DNA of 64,000 bases from Rotaria socialis (lineage: Eukaryota > Rotifera > Eurotatoria > Philodinida > Philodinidae), in contig CAJNYU010001035.1 of the NCBI GenBank assembly GCA_905331475.1, positions 1 to 64,000 on the forward strand. Direction: 5' to 3'. The translations under genes and the position numbers were made by a program. Shown here in pieces: positions 31,428-44,649 of this stretch. Under the pieces are notes generated by a model that ran no database searches, was not told the DNA's origin, and worked only from the letters and a program-made list of their open reading frames with translations. The stretch's first letter is position 1; each line of letters starts with the position of its first letter.

Positions 31428-32444
31428 CTAATGACATCGCATTTTAAATTTCATCGACATAATAAATTCATACAATGCTTTTCGAAACACAGTTCCACCA
31501 CACAATGTGTAAACATAGAATGTTATACCATTTGATATATCGTATGCCAAAATGGCTAAATCATATACGAAGGCATTAGTAGCTAATACCAGCGGAGATC
31601 CTTGATCGCCAGAGAATGATGAATAAAATTTGTCAAGACACAACGGAAAAGTGAAAATGCCAGTGAGAATAACTTGAGAAAAAAGCATTCGAAGAAGACT
31701 ACGATCTGTTTTCTGTCTGAATTTTCCCACTGAATTTTCACTATGTGATCCCAACGGCCTTTTCGTAGAGGCTCCGGCACTCCCTAATTGTAGTGTTTGA
31801 ATACGATGTTGAGATTGACGTACGTTTGAAATAATTAATGAACCAAATAAAATCATGAGCAATATAGGAATTGATACTGTAATTATAGCAAGTGATAGAT
31901 CAGTGAGATAACGGCATACAACCGTTTTACCATAACATTTCAGAGGAGTATCCGTCAGATTGGCTTCATAACAGTACAATTGTTGAGCATAGAGAGCAAC
32001 TGAAAGAATGACAATAATTGCTGCCCAAAATTGGGCATTCTTCAGTGAGCTTTGCTGTCGACGATGAGCATTCATATTTGATAATAGCCATCGATCAGTG
32101 GTGGCTAATACCATTAACCACATAGCGATTGTTCTTGTTGAGAAGACAAGAAAAGCGCGAAGTTTGCAAAGTACTCCAATATAATCAGTTGGATTGGTCG
32201 TCCAACCATCAATCATTATTGTGATAAGACCAGATATGAGAGAGACGAGATTAACAATGGACAATACCAAAAAAAGCCAAGCACATGAATTAGAACGATA
32301 TGATCGTTGCGAGAGAACAAGAATATTGAGAATATTGCCCACGACACCAAACATAAAAATAAAAACTGCCAGAGAACGATTGAATTCCATTGTAATTTTG
32401 TTGAATAACTCGATAAGGAAATCGTCATGTGATACGTTAGACAT
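31428..32444 (-). CDS. Rhodopsin-family G-protein-coupled receptor (orphan, peptide-receptor type)
   Basis: A complete intronless frame of 338 residues from the ATG at 32444. Seven hydrophobic segments are visible: TM1 with G-V-V-G-N-I-L-N-I-L-V (the conserved Asn), TM2, TM3 with C-K-L-R-A-F (disulfide cysteine) ending in T-D-R-W, a variant of the DRY motif, TM4 to TM6, and TM7 with N-G-I-T-F-Y-V-Y-T-L in place of NPxxY. N-glycosylation sites occur at the N-terminus and in the second extracellular loop (N-L-T). The third loop is basic with Ser/Thr. Bdelloid genomes carry hundreds of such FMRFamide-receptor-like GPCRs; the ligand cannot be told from sequence. The gene points away from the ACAT1 cluster. 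Confidence 0.85.
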   Translation of the reverse strand: MSNVSHDDFLIELFNKITMEFNRSLAVFIFMFGVVGNILNILVLSQRSYRSNSCAWLFLVLSIVNLVSLISGLITIMIDGWTTNPTDYIGVLCKLRAFLVFSTRTIAMWLMVLATTDRWLLSNMNAHRRQQSSLKNAQFWAAIIVILSVALYAQQLYCYEANLTDTPLKCYGKTVVCRYLTDLSLAIITVSIPILLMILFGSLIISNVRQSQHRIQTLQLGSAGASTKRPLGSHSENSVGKFRQKTDRSLLRMLFSQVILTGIFTFPLCLDKFYSSFSGDQGSPLVLATNAFVYDLAILAYDISNGITFYVYTLCGGTVFRKALYEFIMSMKFKMRCH

Positions 32445-34899
32445 CTTTCTCTTTTAAAATAGCGGACACTGTTGTACTAAAAAGACACGAGAAAAGTATG
32501 AATCTTATTGTGTAATGCGAACTTGACGTATTTTTTGAAAGTAGATGATATATCGAGAGTACTCATACCGTTGATATAGAACTTTTAACTTCAAATGCAA
32601 AAGTTGAACTATGTCATATCAATAACAAAATATATAATTTTCATAACCGATTCTAATATATCTTCTTCGAGCTATCGATTTTTAATACAAAAAATAAGTA
32701 TAAAATATGCTTCTAGTTAAAAGTTCTACTGATCAATGTGTCGCAAAGTATAATACTTACGTAGACTGGTGTGAATTAATAAAAGTGAGAAGCACTTATA
32801 TATTGGTTGGTTAATCCTTTCTTCTCTATTTTTTCTCTTTGTATCTATTGCTCTTTTTAGATTTCAACATAGAAAACTCTCCGTTCCAGGCACGCTGATC
32901 TCAAAAGTAGAACCTGATAAGATATATATATATGCAACTAAAATCAACCAATGATGTGCTAGTTAATAATTTATATATGTGGGTTTTCATTTGAAACATT
33001 GGCTTAGCTTAATTATAATTATCGTGACGAAATAACATTATTCTAAATCGTTTCTATCATCATTTTAGGAGAGAGAGAAGCCATATATTTATGTCTAACA
33101 TGAAATGTAGTTTAAATTGTAAACTTCTTCGAAAGATGCTCTGTGAAACGCTCTAAAAAAGTTTATATCGGCGAATTCGTTTTGATGATTTTTCTTCTAC
33201 TGAAGATGAACGATTTGCCGTCATTTTCCGTCAAATAGAAAATATTTCTAGGGTATTTTGAACCCGATATCAAATTTGGTCTTTACTAGTTTAATAGAGC
33301 TTTTCGTGGAGCCTGTTTCGGAGAAGAATTCAAGTTTTTGCTATTTACCTAAGCGAAGAATTATGCGAAATAATTCAAAAGAAACTTTTTTTCTAAGACA
33401 CTCTTTTAACTTTTAACTGCATCTTGATGTTAAATATAAATATATAAAAAGATGCAACTCTTTCCGCGTTTTCTCCCTATAGTATGTAGTAGGTTAACAG
33501 ATACAAAAGGATATATTTTCAATTTTCCTCGACGGTATCAACAAAGAATTATCTTCTGTAAACAATCAATATTAACAGAGTACATTATAATAGCTTGTGC
33601 AGTTAAGAAAGATCTCGTTTGTGTTGGTTTTCTCGATAGATGATAGCAGATTTTCACCAAAAGTGATCTACACAACAAGTCACGGGAAACAAAAATATCT
33701 TTATAGGTGTTCTATTGAATTTGTATTCTTAGAAGATGCTATTAGCTTTAGCCATTTGTGATCAAATATAAGGATACGGATTTTACTGGATAGCTTATTA
33801 TAATGAAGCTGAATTGGACTGAGAAACTTTGCTCGCTATTATAGTATGGAAAGAATTTCAAATTAATACAATATATGAGTGAAACATAATCTGTTATTTC
33901 AAAGACCGAAACAGGGCGAAGCACATATCAATGCCTGGCTGGCTAGTAAACATAATTCTCGCTTATGGCACCTCTTACTTATGCTAGTGAGATTTCCTTA
34001 GGGTTTTTATGTTTTAAAACAGGATGATTTCGTTGAAAATTGTATGCCTATTGTATAATTATGACTTATCAGAAACACAATTTTTCAAAACTTTACCGTT
34101 TCGTTCCTACTGATGTCAAAATGGATATATTTCGTTGAATATTCTATACACAATGTCAAAAATAATCATTTCATTATTCTTCAATGAGAAAAGTATGAAG
34201 CTATTGCTTTTAATAGTTTCATATTGTAAATGCTGAAAGGCGAAACTAATTACAACTAAAATAAATCATTGAGACAATCTTATAAAAAAAAAGATGATAT
34301 CACCGAAATAAACTGATTTAGTAATATATAAAAGTATTAAATTTTCTGTCGCAGTCAAAACTATGCTTCTACGACAAGATACTAGTAAGATAAATTTAGA
34401 AAAATATCACCGGATTTTGTGAAGAATACCAATTACATTTGCAAGCGTATGTTTTAAAAAAATGATATTATTTTAATGGAATGTTTCAAAAGAATTATCT
34501 ATCTTGTAGTAAAAGATTGTTTTACAACTTAATGCAATAGGAATAAGAAAACATTTCATGACCAGCAACAATTACACATGAAAATACTTGTTTGAAATAA
34601 TAGATTATTATGACCTTGAGCACTTAGGCATGCACTTGCAGTACTAATAAAAATAACTAGTAGTGAAATCAGGACATTTTTTATGTGGGATAAGTTGTGT
34701 ATATGAGATGGATGCTGAATTGCTGGTCAAGTTGATTATTGATATTTCAGTATATTTCTATTAGAGAACGAGTAATAGAAAATAAATATATTACTTTTTC
34801 AGAATCTCTTTTTATATCTAATAGATACGTGAGGCTCAGTTTTGAACCATGAATTGACCTTCAAAGGGCGTGGAACGTCTTCTTTGCATTCACACCTAC
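32445..34899. other. Upstream region of the GPCR and gene-free spacer
   Basis: 2.4 kb of AT-rich sequence with stops in all frames. A 63-codon frame at 33452-33643 has no support. A TATATATATA tract near 32925 could be part of the GPCR promoter, but its distance (about 480 bp) makes that uncertain. Confidence 0.4.
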
Positions 34900-36016
34900 C
34901 AGAGACCGAAACCGATGACAAAAGTGCCATTCGATTCGATTCGGGTTTTCTGGTCTTTTTAAAATTGTAATTCGATTCGATTCGGATTTTCTGATCTTTT
35001 TAAAATTGTAATTCGATTCGATTCGGCTAAAAACACGAAAAAAATCAATTCGATTCGATTCGATTCGACTCAAATTGGGTTTAAAAAATATGGTATTCAC
35101 TATTACATAGTATTGTTGTTTTCAGACTGTCATCTTAGAATGAGAATAGTCTGTCGATCTTCTATAGAAATATGTTGAATAAATATAATTTATGAAGATA
35201 TACATAAGAATTATTCATTTTTTTCAAGAAAGAACACATAAAATATAAATTAATTAACACATCTAAGTAGACTAATTAAATAAGTTTATTTTCTATAGAA
35301 CGAAGAAAAATAATATCATTTACTGTATATGGATCTATATTTACAGTTGACCATAGCCATACTTAATAAATAAAGAGGTTGATATCAAGACCCCAATCGC
35401 ACTGGAAATGTGAATGTGAATAAAGTTAAAGTCTTATTCAGTAATCTAATTGATACATTAAGAGTTAAAATCACCTCTAAAGTATTACTTAACTCTTAAT
35501 GCACCAGTCACATGGCTTAATTCAACTATAATGTTAATTTACTTCTCAGTGTGATTGGGGCCTAAATTGACTAACGAAAAAAGAAAGAAAGATGGAACAC
35601 TCGTTGTAAGTGAGCATTTCTTATGCCAATCAAAATGCACTTGACCATGATAACGATATGAACAGAACAGGGATGACCATTAAATAAGCACGACTGACAG
35701 AAACAAAGAAAGAGAAACAGTGGACGTCCTTTTTCATGCGTCATCTCTTATACTAGTCAACTGCCCTCGACCATAACACCAGAACAAAGAAAATGATTTT
35801 CAATAGCCGAATGAAACTGAAAAAAAACGAATCGATTCGATTCGACCTCTTTTCTAGAAGTATCATTCGATTCGATTCGGCTTTTTTTCAATTATTTTTT
35901 TATTCATTCGATTCGATTCGGTAGTTTTGAAGTTCCATTCGGAATCGATTCGATTCGCCCCAGACGAATCGAATCGAATCGAATTATTCGGCAATTCGAT
36001 TCGATTTCGGTCTCTG
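34900..36016. mobile_element. 1.1 kb non-autonomous hAT transposon with CGATTCGATTCG subterminal arrays
   Basis: The ends are CAGAGACCGAAACCGA and, in reverse complement, CAGAGACCGAAATCGA. They are flanked by a perfect 8-bp duplication ACACCTAC (34892-34899 and 36017-36024), diagnostic of hAT-type insertion together with the CAG start. Both subterminal regions (34930-35080 and 35825-36010) are packed with ATTCGATTCGATTCG motifs, about 4 clusters on the left and 6 on the right, likely transposase-binding repeats that have expanded. No transposase is encoded. A smaller MITE is nested in the middle. Confidence 0.85.
35391..35560. mobile_element. 170-bp MITE nested in the hAT element
   Basis: The inverted ends are CCCCAATCGCACTG at the left and CCCCAATCACACTG in reverse complement at the right. 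A second inverted pair TTAAGAGTTAA / TTAACTCTTAA lies at its centre (about 35458 and 35488). No clear target duplication. Confidence 0.6.
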
Positions 36017-36056
36017 ACACCTACATCCATAATTAAATTCATTCTTTTATTTTATT

Positions 36057-36960
36057 CTGAATAGAAGGCAATTTTTTAAAAGATGACCGTATGCAAAGAC
36101 AATATTATTAGGTAAATTACGTTGAAATTAATAATATTTCGTGAAACTTGCATATTCCATCGTTGGTTGAAAAATATTATAAAGTCAATTTATAAGATGT
36201 TTAAATTGTATTTTTTTCTCATTGTGAATATTTCCGTTTTCTTGCTAATGAATACCTAAATATTATGCTTGAATCACCAGACGTAAATGAAACTCAAATA
36301 CAGTAGAAGACATAATAAAATTCATTGGCATGGTGACTCTATCCATGGATGACAACAGATTTCTAAAAAAAACATTTAATTGATTAGTTATCTAAACGTA
36401 CGTATGTGTTACGCAAAAATATTGGTTAGCGATTCTTCATGATATGAATTATAAAATCAGTGTAGCGAAGTTTCATTTTTTTTTTGTAAATATTATGGTC
36501 TACAGAAGTGGATTTTTATTTAAAACTGCTCTTTCTACAAAATTTATGTCTAATATACGCTATTTTCATTTCAATATCAAATGACGTCAGTCACATAAAA
36601 TATGGTAACTTTACAACATAACGGTTTCGCTTGGTGGTTGTCTGAATCATCAAAAAAGTTGATATGTAAAACGAGTTCTTTTTTTAGCTAGTATTTATCA
36701 TATAGTTTAGGAAAGAAGAGACATTAATATTATTAGTTTTTTTCATTTCACGATTTTTCTTTTCTTGTAACATATAGAACTATATTTTATCAGAAAATAA
36801 TGATTTAAAATACAAATTACCTTTAGGAATTCCACCATAAAAACACAAATTATTTTAATGACAATTCATTCTGATTGTTCAATTTAGATAATTCATCAGT
36901 GAAATGGTTTTATTATCATTATTTTGTCAGACGAAAAATGATTACAAAACTATTGTTGGT
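36057..36960. repeat. Duplicated segment, copy 2
   Basis: The direct partner of 30361-31165. It differs by an extra block of about 340 bp at 36298-36640 (or copy 1 lost it). Similarity resumes with GTCTGAATCA(C/T)CAAAAAA and runs on to about 36960. The hAT element ends 40 bp to the left, so the target may have been the duplicate's edge. Confidence 0.7.
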
Positions 36961-37272
36961 CTAGAAGAAACATTTTCTCTGAAACTTATTATTATCATAA
37001 ATATAAGAACTACTCGACTTTGCATGACGAATGGCTATATCAGATTAGTTGTATGAATTCTGTTATCATACAATAATTCTATATTGTATTTTTTTCAATA
37101 ATATAAATATTGTTCAATGTATATGGCAGAATGAAGTTCGTCCATTTTGTTTGCGTTTCTCGTTTATGAGATTAACATTGACTTGGAACAGTAAAGGCTC
37201 GATTTTTAACAGTATAAAGTTGGTCATGATAGTTGACAAATAAAAAAATCATAAAATAATATTGCAGACACG

Positions 37273-37455
37273 ATGAATAATCGTGTAATGCATTGGTCTC
37301 GAGGAGCAACACATGCCAGTGTGGTTCTTGATGAAAATAGGAATGGGACAGGAGCAAATCAGCTACACTAACCGCTGGTTTTGACTTTCGATCGACTTGG
37401 CAATCTCTGTGTCTTGGATCGGTTCAATTATCATGTTCAACAATTTTCTATCGAA
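37273..37455 (+). pseudogene. NHL-repeat protein fragment
   Basis: From the ATG at 37273 the frame reads V-M-H-W-S-R-G-A-T, then S-V-V-L, then A-N-Q-L, then L-T-F-D-R-L-G-N-L-C-V-L-D and N-Y-H-V-Q-Q-F-S-I-E. This is one NHL beta-propeller blade in the form seen in the very large rotifer NHL families (x-L-x-F-D-x-x-G-N-L-Y-V-x-D-x-x-N-x-R-V-Q-x-F). TAA interrupts the frame at 37369-37371, and only one or two blades are present, so it is a dead fragment. It lies 450 bp upstream of ACAT1 on the same strand. Confidence 0.65.
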
Positions 37456-37907
37456 TTGACTTGTGAATTGTTTCTTTCTTCTCTGTTAAATAAATGAAAT
37501 TACTTGAAAACGAATTCGTTTCCTGTGTTCCGGACAGAAAAATCTATGCTACTTCGCTTGATGATGTCGATTTAAAAGGAAAGCAATAAAAATGTATTAA
37601 CGAATGTTTATATGTAATTATCAAATGTTTAATCAAGTAAATTTGTTATAAAATAAAATCTAGCTAGTATATACAGCGCTATTTTGATATATTATCCAAG
37701 ACGAAATCTACTAGCCAGATTCCGTGGTGTTATATGTTATAGATGGTGCTAACAGTACTATAGTAGTTATTGATTTGTTTTCGTTAGTTGCCAATACCTT
37801 TTAAATATTATTATTTTCTTCAGCTCGCTGCACACAAACTGTGCAGAAAATCGAGGAATCTCGTTATTGTATATTGATTGATTTGAAAATATATTTATTA
37901 CTTGTAG

Positions 37908-39695
<1,788 letters not shown>

Positions 39696-39797
39696 AAATT
39701 TTTTCCTTAATGTTTTTTATTTTGAATAAAGATTTCCTGAGAAATAAATAGATAAACGTACAACTATATATTTCCTTTTTTTTTCTTTTCTCGATTA

Positions 39798-40364
39798 ATG
39801 TCAACTATTCGAGTTCGTTCTTTATTGCAACAATGTACCAAAGCTACATTACGTCTTCAGGATGAATCTGAAGTTACTGTAAGTGAATATTCAATTTACA
39901 AAAGAAAAACAAAAAGTTTTATTTGCTATTTGAGATTAATCGTGGTATGGTTATATTTGTGGCTTTTTTGAAAGATGCTCAGTTGGATGATGTTATTAAA
40001 CTGGGTATGAAGAAAAGAATAATTCTTCGACTTCTATTTTCAATTCGAAATTTTAGCGAAAGAAATTGCTACAGTGAGATTATGCGACAGTGAGAATGGA
40101 TTGAAAACGATTGTTGATTTACCAGGTGATCTTTTGATTATTCCGCAAGCAACATTAGGTGGTCGTCTCAATGGACATCGTTTTCAATATCATAGCAATA
40201 TAAATAAAGATGTTGGCTTAGAATTCTATGATAAATTCGTTGCAACTCTACGTGAATTGTGTAGTCAAAATAAAGATAATATTATACATGCAGGCTCATA
40301 TGGAATAAGACAGATTTATTCATGTGAAACGAATGGACCTGCAATGCATATAATAGAATTTTAA
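39798..40364 (+). CDS. DTD2: D-aminoacyl-tRNA deacylase 2 (animal-specific tRNA deacylase), three exons
   Basis: Exons 39798-39878, 39935-40004 and 40057-40364 give 152 residues (human 168), all junctions GT-AG. The protein removes wrongly attached amino acids from tRNA; the animal form is known to clear L-Ala from tRNA-Thr. Visible family blocks are S-L-L-Q-Q-C at the N-terminus, R-G-M-V-I-F-V-A-F, S-E-N-G, L-P-G-D-L-L-I-I-P-Q-A-T-L-G-G-R (near-identical to the human core), Q-Y-H-S-N, Y-G-x-R-Q and the C-terminal T-N-G-P-A-M-H-I-I-E-F with the Gly-Pro motif that lines the active site. It starts 102 bp after ACAT1 and ends 48 bp before TOP3A. It probably acts as a cytosolic dimer. Confidence 0.92.
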
Positions 40365-40380
40365 CAAATAAAATAGATGA

Positions 40381-40404
40381 TTTCTTTTCTTTTCTTTTTT
40401 CTAG
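40381..40404 (+). promoter_or_regulatory. Candidate trans-splice acceptor between DTD2 and TOP3A
   Basis: In the 48-bp gap between the DTD2 stop and the TOP3A start lies an unbroken pyrimidine tract followed by CTAG (AG at 40403-40404), eight bases before the TOP3A ATG. There is no room for a separate promoter. Rotifers are known to trans-splice a leader onto mRNAs, so this fits the acceptor of a downstream operon gene. The role is inferred. Confidence 0.5.
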
Positions 40405-40412
40405 ATAAATGA

Positions 40413-43400
40413 ATGAGATTAATTTCGATTGTATTTAAAGTAGCTATGCATCGAGTGCTTAATGTTGCTGAAAAAAACGATGCAGCTAAATCGTTAGCTC
40501 GTCTGCTTTCAAAAAATTCAGCATCGATGGTAACGTATTTCCTCGTATTGTTTTGAGCTGAATGATTGCACATACCAATATTTTTAGCGTGAAGGGTTTT
40601 CAAGATTTAATAAAATTTATGAATTTAATTATCAACTTTTTAATCAACCGGTACAAATGATTTTTACATCGGTGTCTGGTCATATTATGAATTGTGATTT
40701 TACGGCAGCACATAATAGTTGGTATGAAATTATTTTAGAACAATGAGTCATAGCTAAGATGACTCATCTTTATCGATCTAAAATTTGAAAAATTAAAAAA
40801 CGACACATTTTAGGGCACAAACCGATCCAGTTATTTTATTTGATGCTACAATTCAAAAGAAAGTTACTGATCGTGCACTGGATATTGAAGTATGATATTA
40901 ATTTTTTGATTCCACTGAAACGATCATATTTTTGTTTTTATAGAAAACCATAAAACGTGAAGTCGTCAAATGTCAAACGTTAATTATTTGGACTGATTGT
41001 GATCGTGAAGGAGAAAATATTGGTTTCGAAGTAATTAATTTATGTCGACCTTTAAAAGCCAATCTTAAAATTTATCGAGCTCGATTTTCTGAAATAACAT
41101 TTAACAGTGCAACTCGTGCTTTAACAAATCTAATACAACCGGACGAACGTGTCAGTGCCGCTGTCGATGTTCGGCAAGAACTTGATTTACGTATTGGTGC
41201 AGCATTTACACGTTTTCAAACTTTACGTTTACAACGACTATTTGGTTTCGATTCAAAACAAGTCATTAGCTATGGTTCATGTCAATTTCCAACGTTAGGG
41301 TTTATTGTTGAACGTTATCTTCAACGAGTAAATTTTATCAGTGAACCATTCTGGAAAATAGCTGTCGAACATCAAACTGAAGCAGGAGAATTTTGTGAAT
41401 TTACATGGGAACGTAATCGTCTGTTTGAACATCAACCATGTTTAGTGATCTATGATATGATTATGGATGAACCATTGGCAAAAGTAATGGATGTCAAATC
41501 AAAAAATAAATCAAAATGGAGACCTGCTGCACTTGATACTGTTGTATGTGAACTTTTCGTTTTGCTAAGAAAACTATTTTTAATTGAAAATATTTTTTTC
41601 GTTAGGAAATGGAAAAACTTGCCAGTAGAAAGTTACGTATGACTGGTAAAAAGACAATGGAAATTGCAGAAAAACTATATATGAAAGGTTTAATTAGTTA
41701 TCCTCGTACAGAAACAAATATATTTCCAACGGAAATTAATCTTCAACCACTTGTACAAAATCAAGCGAATGATCCACGTTGGGGAGCATTTGCTCAACGT
41801 GTACTTAATGAGGGACCCCGGCCACGCAATGGGAAAAATACTGATAAAGCCCATCCTCCTATTCATCCGACACGATATCCCGATGGGCAATTAACAGTAA
41901 GATTTTTCTTTCGTTTATCCTGCGATTAAGGAAAAAATATTTGCATCTCAATTAGACATAATTGCCTTTTTTTAAATTAAACTTAGGATGACGAAAATAA
42001 ATTATATGAATTAATTGTTCGACATTTTCTTGCTTGTGTTTCAAAAGATGCACAAGGTGATGAAACAACAATTAAAATTAGTATTGCAAATGAAAATGTA
42101 TGTTTATTTAGAATTTTGTACGTGTTAATATTTCATAGTGAACATTTAGTTTAATGCATCTGGTTTAATTATTCGCGAAAGAAACTATCTTGATGTTTAT
42201 GTTTATGATAAATGGTCAGAAAAGGTAAGATTAAAACTATTGAAACATTTGCCTAATTTATTTTCTTGATATCTGAATAGGAACTGCCACATTATGAATT
42301 GAATCAAACATTTTATCCGACAAAAATTGAAATGATACAAGGTGAAACAACAGCACCACAATTATTAACTGAATCTGATCTTATTGCTCTAATGGAAAAA
42401 CATGGAATTGGTAAATTGAAATGATTGTTTTTATTTTTAATGAAAAGAAAAATGTAGGTACGGATGCAACACATGCTGAACATATAGCGAAAATTCAAGA
42501 TCGACTTTATACAAAAATGAATTCCGAACGTCGATTTGAACCGGAAAAATTAGGTCTTGGTTTATGTGAAGGTTATGATAAAATGGGTCATGCTCTGTCC
42601 AAGCCACATCTTCGTGCCGAACTTGAAAATCAACTAAAAGCGTATGATTCAAAAAAACGCAATAAACTGTAAAATTTATTTATAAATTATTTTTAGAATT
42701 TGTGAAGGAAGAGCAAACCCAGCTGGTAAGATTTCTAACGAACATATTCATTTTCAATGAGAAAAACAAAAAAATGAATCGCCAGTACTCATAATTACAT
42801 TTGCCATAAGACTAAAATTGATAATTTGGTGGGGTCTATGAGAGGCGTACTTTGCTATTGATCTAATCGATAAGAAAAATTCGTCGAAATAAAAACGAGC
42901 ATGATTAAATCACTTTTCTCCTAGTGTCCAATGTGAATATTCTATAAATAGATGAGAATGAATACTCATGATCTTACGTTTTTTATGCAGCACGTGTAAA
43001 TTGCTAACTTGCGTTGGTTTCTAAAATACAAATACAACAATTTAAACTATACTAGATGTACTTCGAGAACAAATTGATAAATATCGACAAGTATTTATTG
43101 CTACATCAGTACAAATTCAGAAACTTGACGATTCCATGACTAAATATTTTGGTCCACCGGGTCAAAATCCGCCACCACCACCTCCACCTCGTCCACCACC
43201 ATCAGGACCTTTTGGTGATCGTACCAATCGAAACCAACCACCACCCCCAAGACCAAATCCAACTAATAGGCAAGATTTTTCAATAGTTCTATTTCTTCAT
43301 TCTTAAATACTAATTTCAGAGCTCCACAAACTCCACGTAATAATAATAATAATAATCAACCAGCTAGGTAATTTAATTTTTCATTATTATCTCTTGCTAA

Positions 43401-44004
43401 TGTAAATTTCATTTAGACCTCAACAACCAAGGCCACCACCTCCTGCTCGGTAAATAACTAATTTGAATTTAATATTTAATTAATTTTCTTTCTTTAGGCC
43501 ATTACAACAAGAGCAAATCCGTCCCACAAATAGTACTGGTGTACCTAAATGCAATTGTGATGCTGATGCTAAAGAATTAACAGTGAAGAAAGGTAATGCT
43601 TTTGTTTGTTTGTTTGTTTCAATTTCAATTTCAATAAGGGAAATTTTAGATGGTCCAAATAAAGGTCGATCGTTCTTTCGATGTGGAAACAATGACAATT
43701 GTAATTTCTTTGCTTGGAAAGATGAGTATGTTCTTCTAAATAATATTTCCAAAACTCAAAACAAAACTTGATTTTAGCGCAACGCCTAGTAATGCCGGAG
43801 GTGGTCAACGACAATTCGGAGATAATCAAGCAAATTCATTTCGTAAACGGCGACAGTCAGATAATGATGATGATACAAAACAACGAAAATGTGGTCTTTG
43901 TAAACAAGCAGGTAAGAATTTAAGTCATATCTAACAATGAATCAAGTAAAAGTCTTTTGTTTCAAGGTCATACACGTCGAAATTGTCCATCGTTAAACTT
44001 GTGA
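40413..44004 (+). CDS. TOP3A: DNA topoisomerase 3-alpha, seventeen exons
   Basis: Exons: 40413-40529, 40588-40721, 40814-40889, 40944-41543, 41606-41896, 41987-42097, 42150-42224, 42281-42410, 42458-42668, 42697-42725, 43056-43269, 43320-43367, 43417-43449, 43498-43592, 43650-43725, 43778-43911, 43967-44004; total 2,412 nt, 803 residues. A type IA topoisomerase that, with BLM and RMI1, dissolves recombination intermediates and also acts in mitochondria. The Toprim domain has [10 protein letters not shown] and T-D-C-D-R-E-G-E-N; the catalytic tyrosine is Y341 in I-S-Y-P-R-T-E-T-N; the H-G-I-G-T-D-A-T-H core follows. The C-terminus is a proline/asparagine-rich linker on very small exons (48 and 33 bp), one GRF zinc finger (C-N-C ... 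F-F-R-C-G ... C-N-F-F-A-W) and a CCHC knuckle ([14 protein letters not shown]). The intron at 43270-43319 begins with GC, all others with GT. It is shorter than human (1,001). Confidence 0.93.
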
Positions 44005-44473
44005 TATATTGCTACTTTCTTTTCATGGAATAGAAGCAGGCACCTATTTATTTTTGTCTCTGTCAGATATTTACTTTATTATTGCTTATTTTTTGATTGA
44101 TATTAAAGTTGACAAGTAACGATTAGTTTTTGTTTCTTTCTTACGCCAACCAATCTCCGATTACAATAAGTATTTTTATAAATACTGCCATTACTTTTCT
44201 TTGGCCATCAACTTTCTCATTTTACTAATAAAGAGCAAAGTCCTTTAAATAATCGATTAAAGTTAATTTGATATCGAGATAGTATTTCATCATTTCTTAC
44301 ATCATATCTGCACTTTCACCCTACCTTGCATAGTTTCAACTCGTGACATTGACAATAATTATCAACTCAATAAACGTACATTTTCCAGCTGTGGAGTAGA
44401 GAAAAAACGCACAGCAAGTTATTTTAAAATTTGTGAGAAAATCGGCACTTTGTTGCTTTTTTCATATACATGA
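44005..44473. other. 3' flank of TOP3A; no gene seen
   Basis: ATATTAAAG near 44099 could serve as a poly(A) signal. No open frame of note. Confidence 0.4.
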
Positions 44474-44649
44474 CAGTGGCGGATCTACCAGTTAGGCTGC
44501 CCGGCGATCGCCACCCCCCTTAAGAAATGTTTTTCGATTTTCCACAGCAGAAATGAAACAGAAAATAGTCGTTCTGCCTCAGATAGACTTGAAAACCCGT
44601 TTTTGACCAGGAGCGCCACTCCTTAACATATTTTCTGGATCCGCCACTG
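44474..44649. mobile_element. 176-bp hAT-type MITE
   Basis: The ends are CAGTGGCGGATC and, in reverse complement, CAGTGGCGGATCC, the commonest hAT terminus. The flanks ATACATGA (44466-44473) and ATATATGA (44650-44657) agree in 7 of 8 positions, a slightly decayed 8-bp duplication. No coding capacity; more GC-rich than its surroundings. Confidence 0.8.

Noticed and set aside
34861-35100. A 79-codon minus-strand frame rich in S-N-R-I-E repeats
   Set aside because: It is a translation of the CGATTCG arrays in the hAT element.
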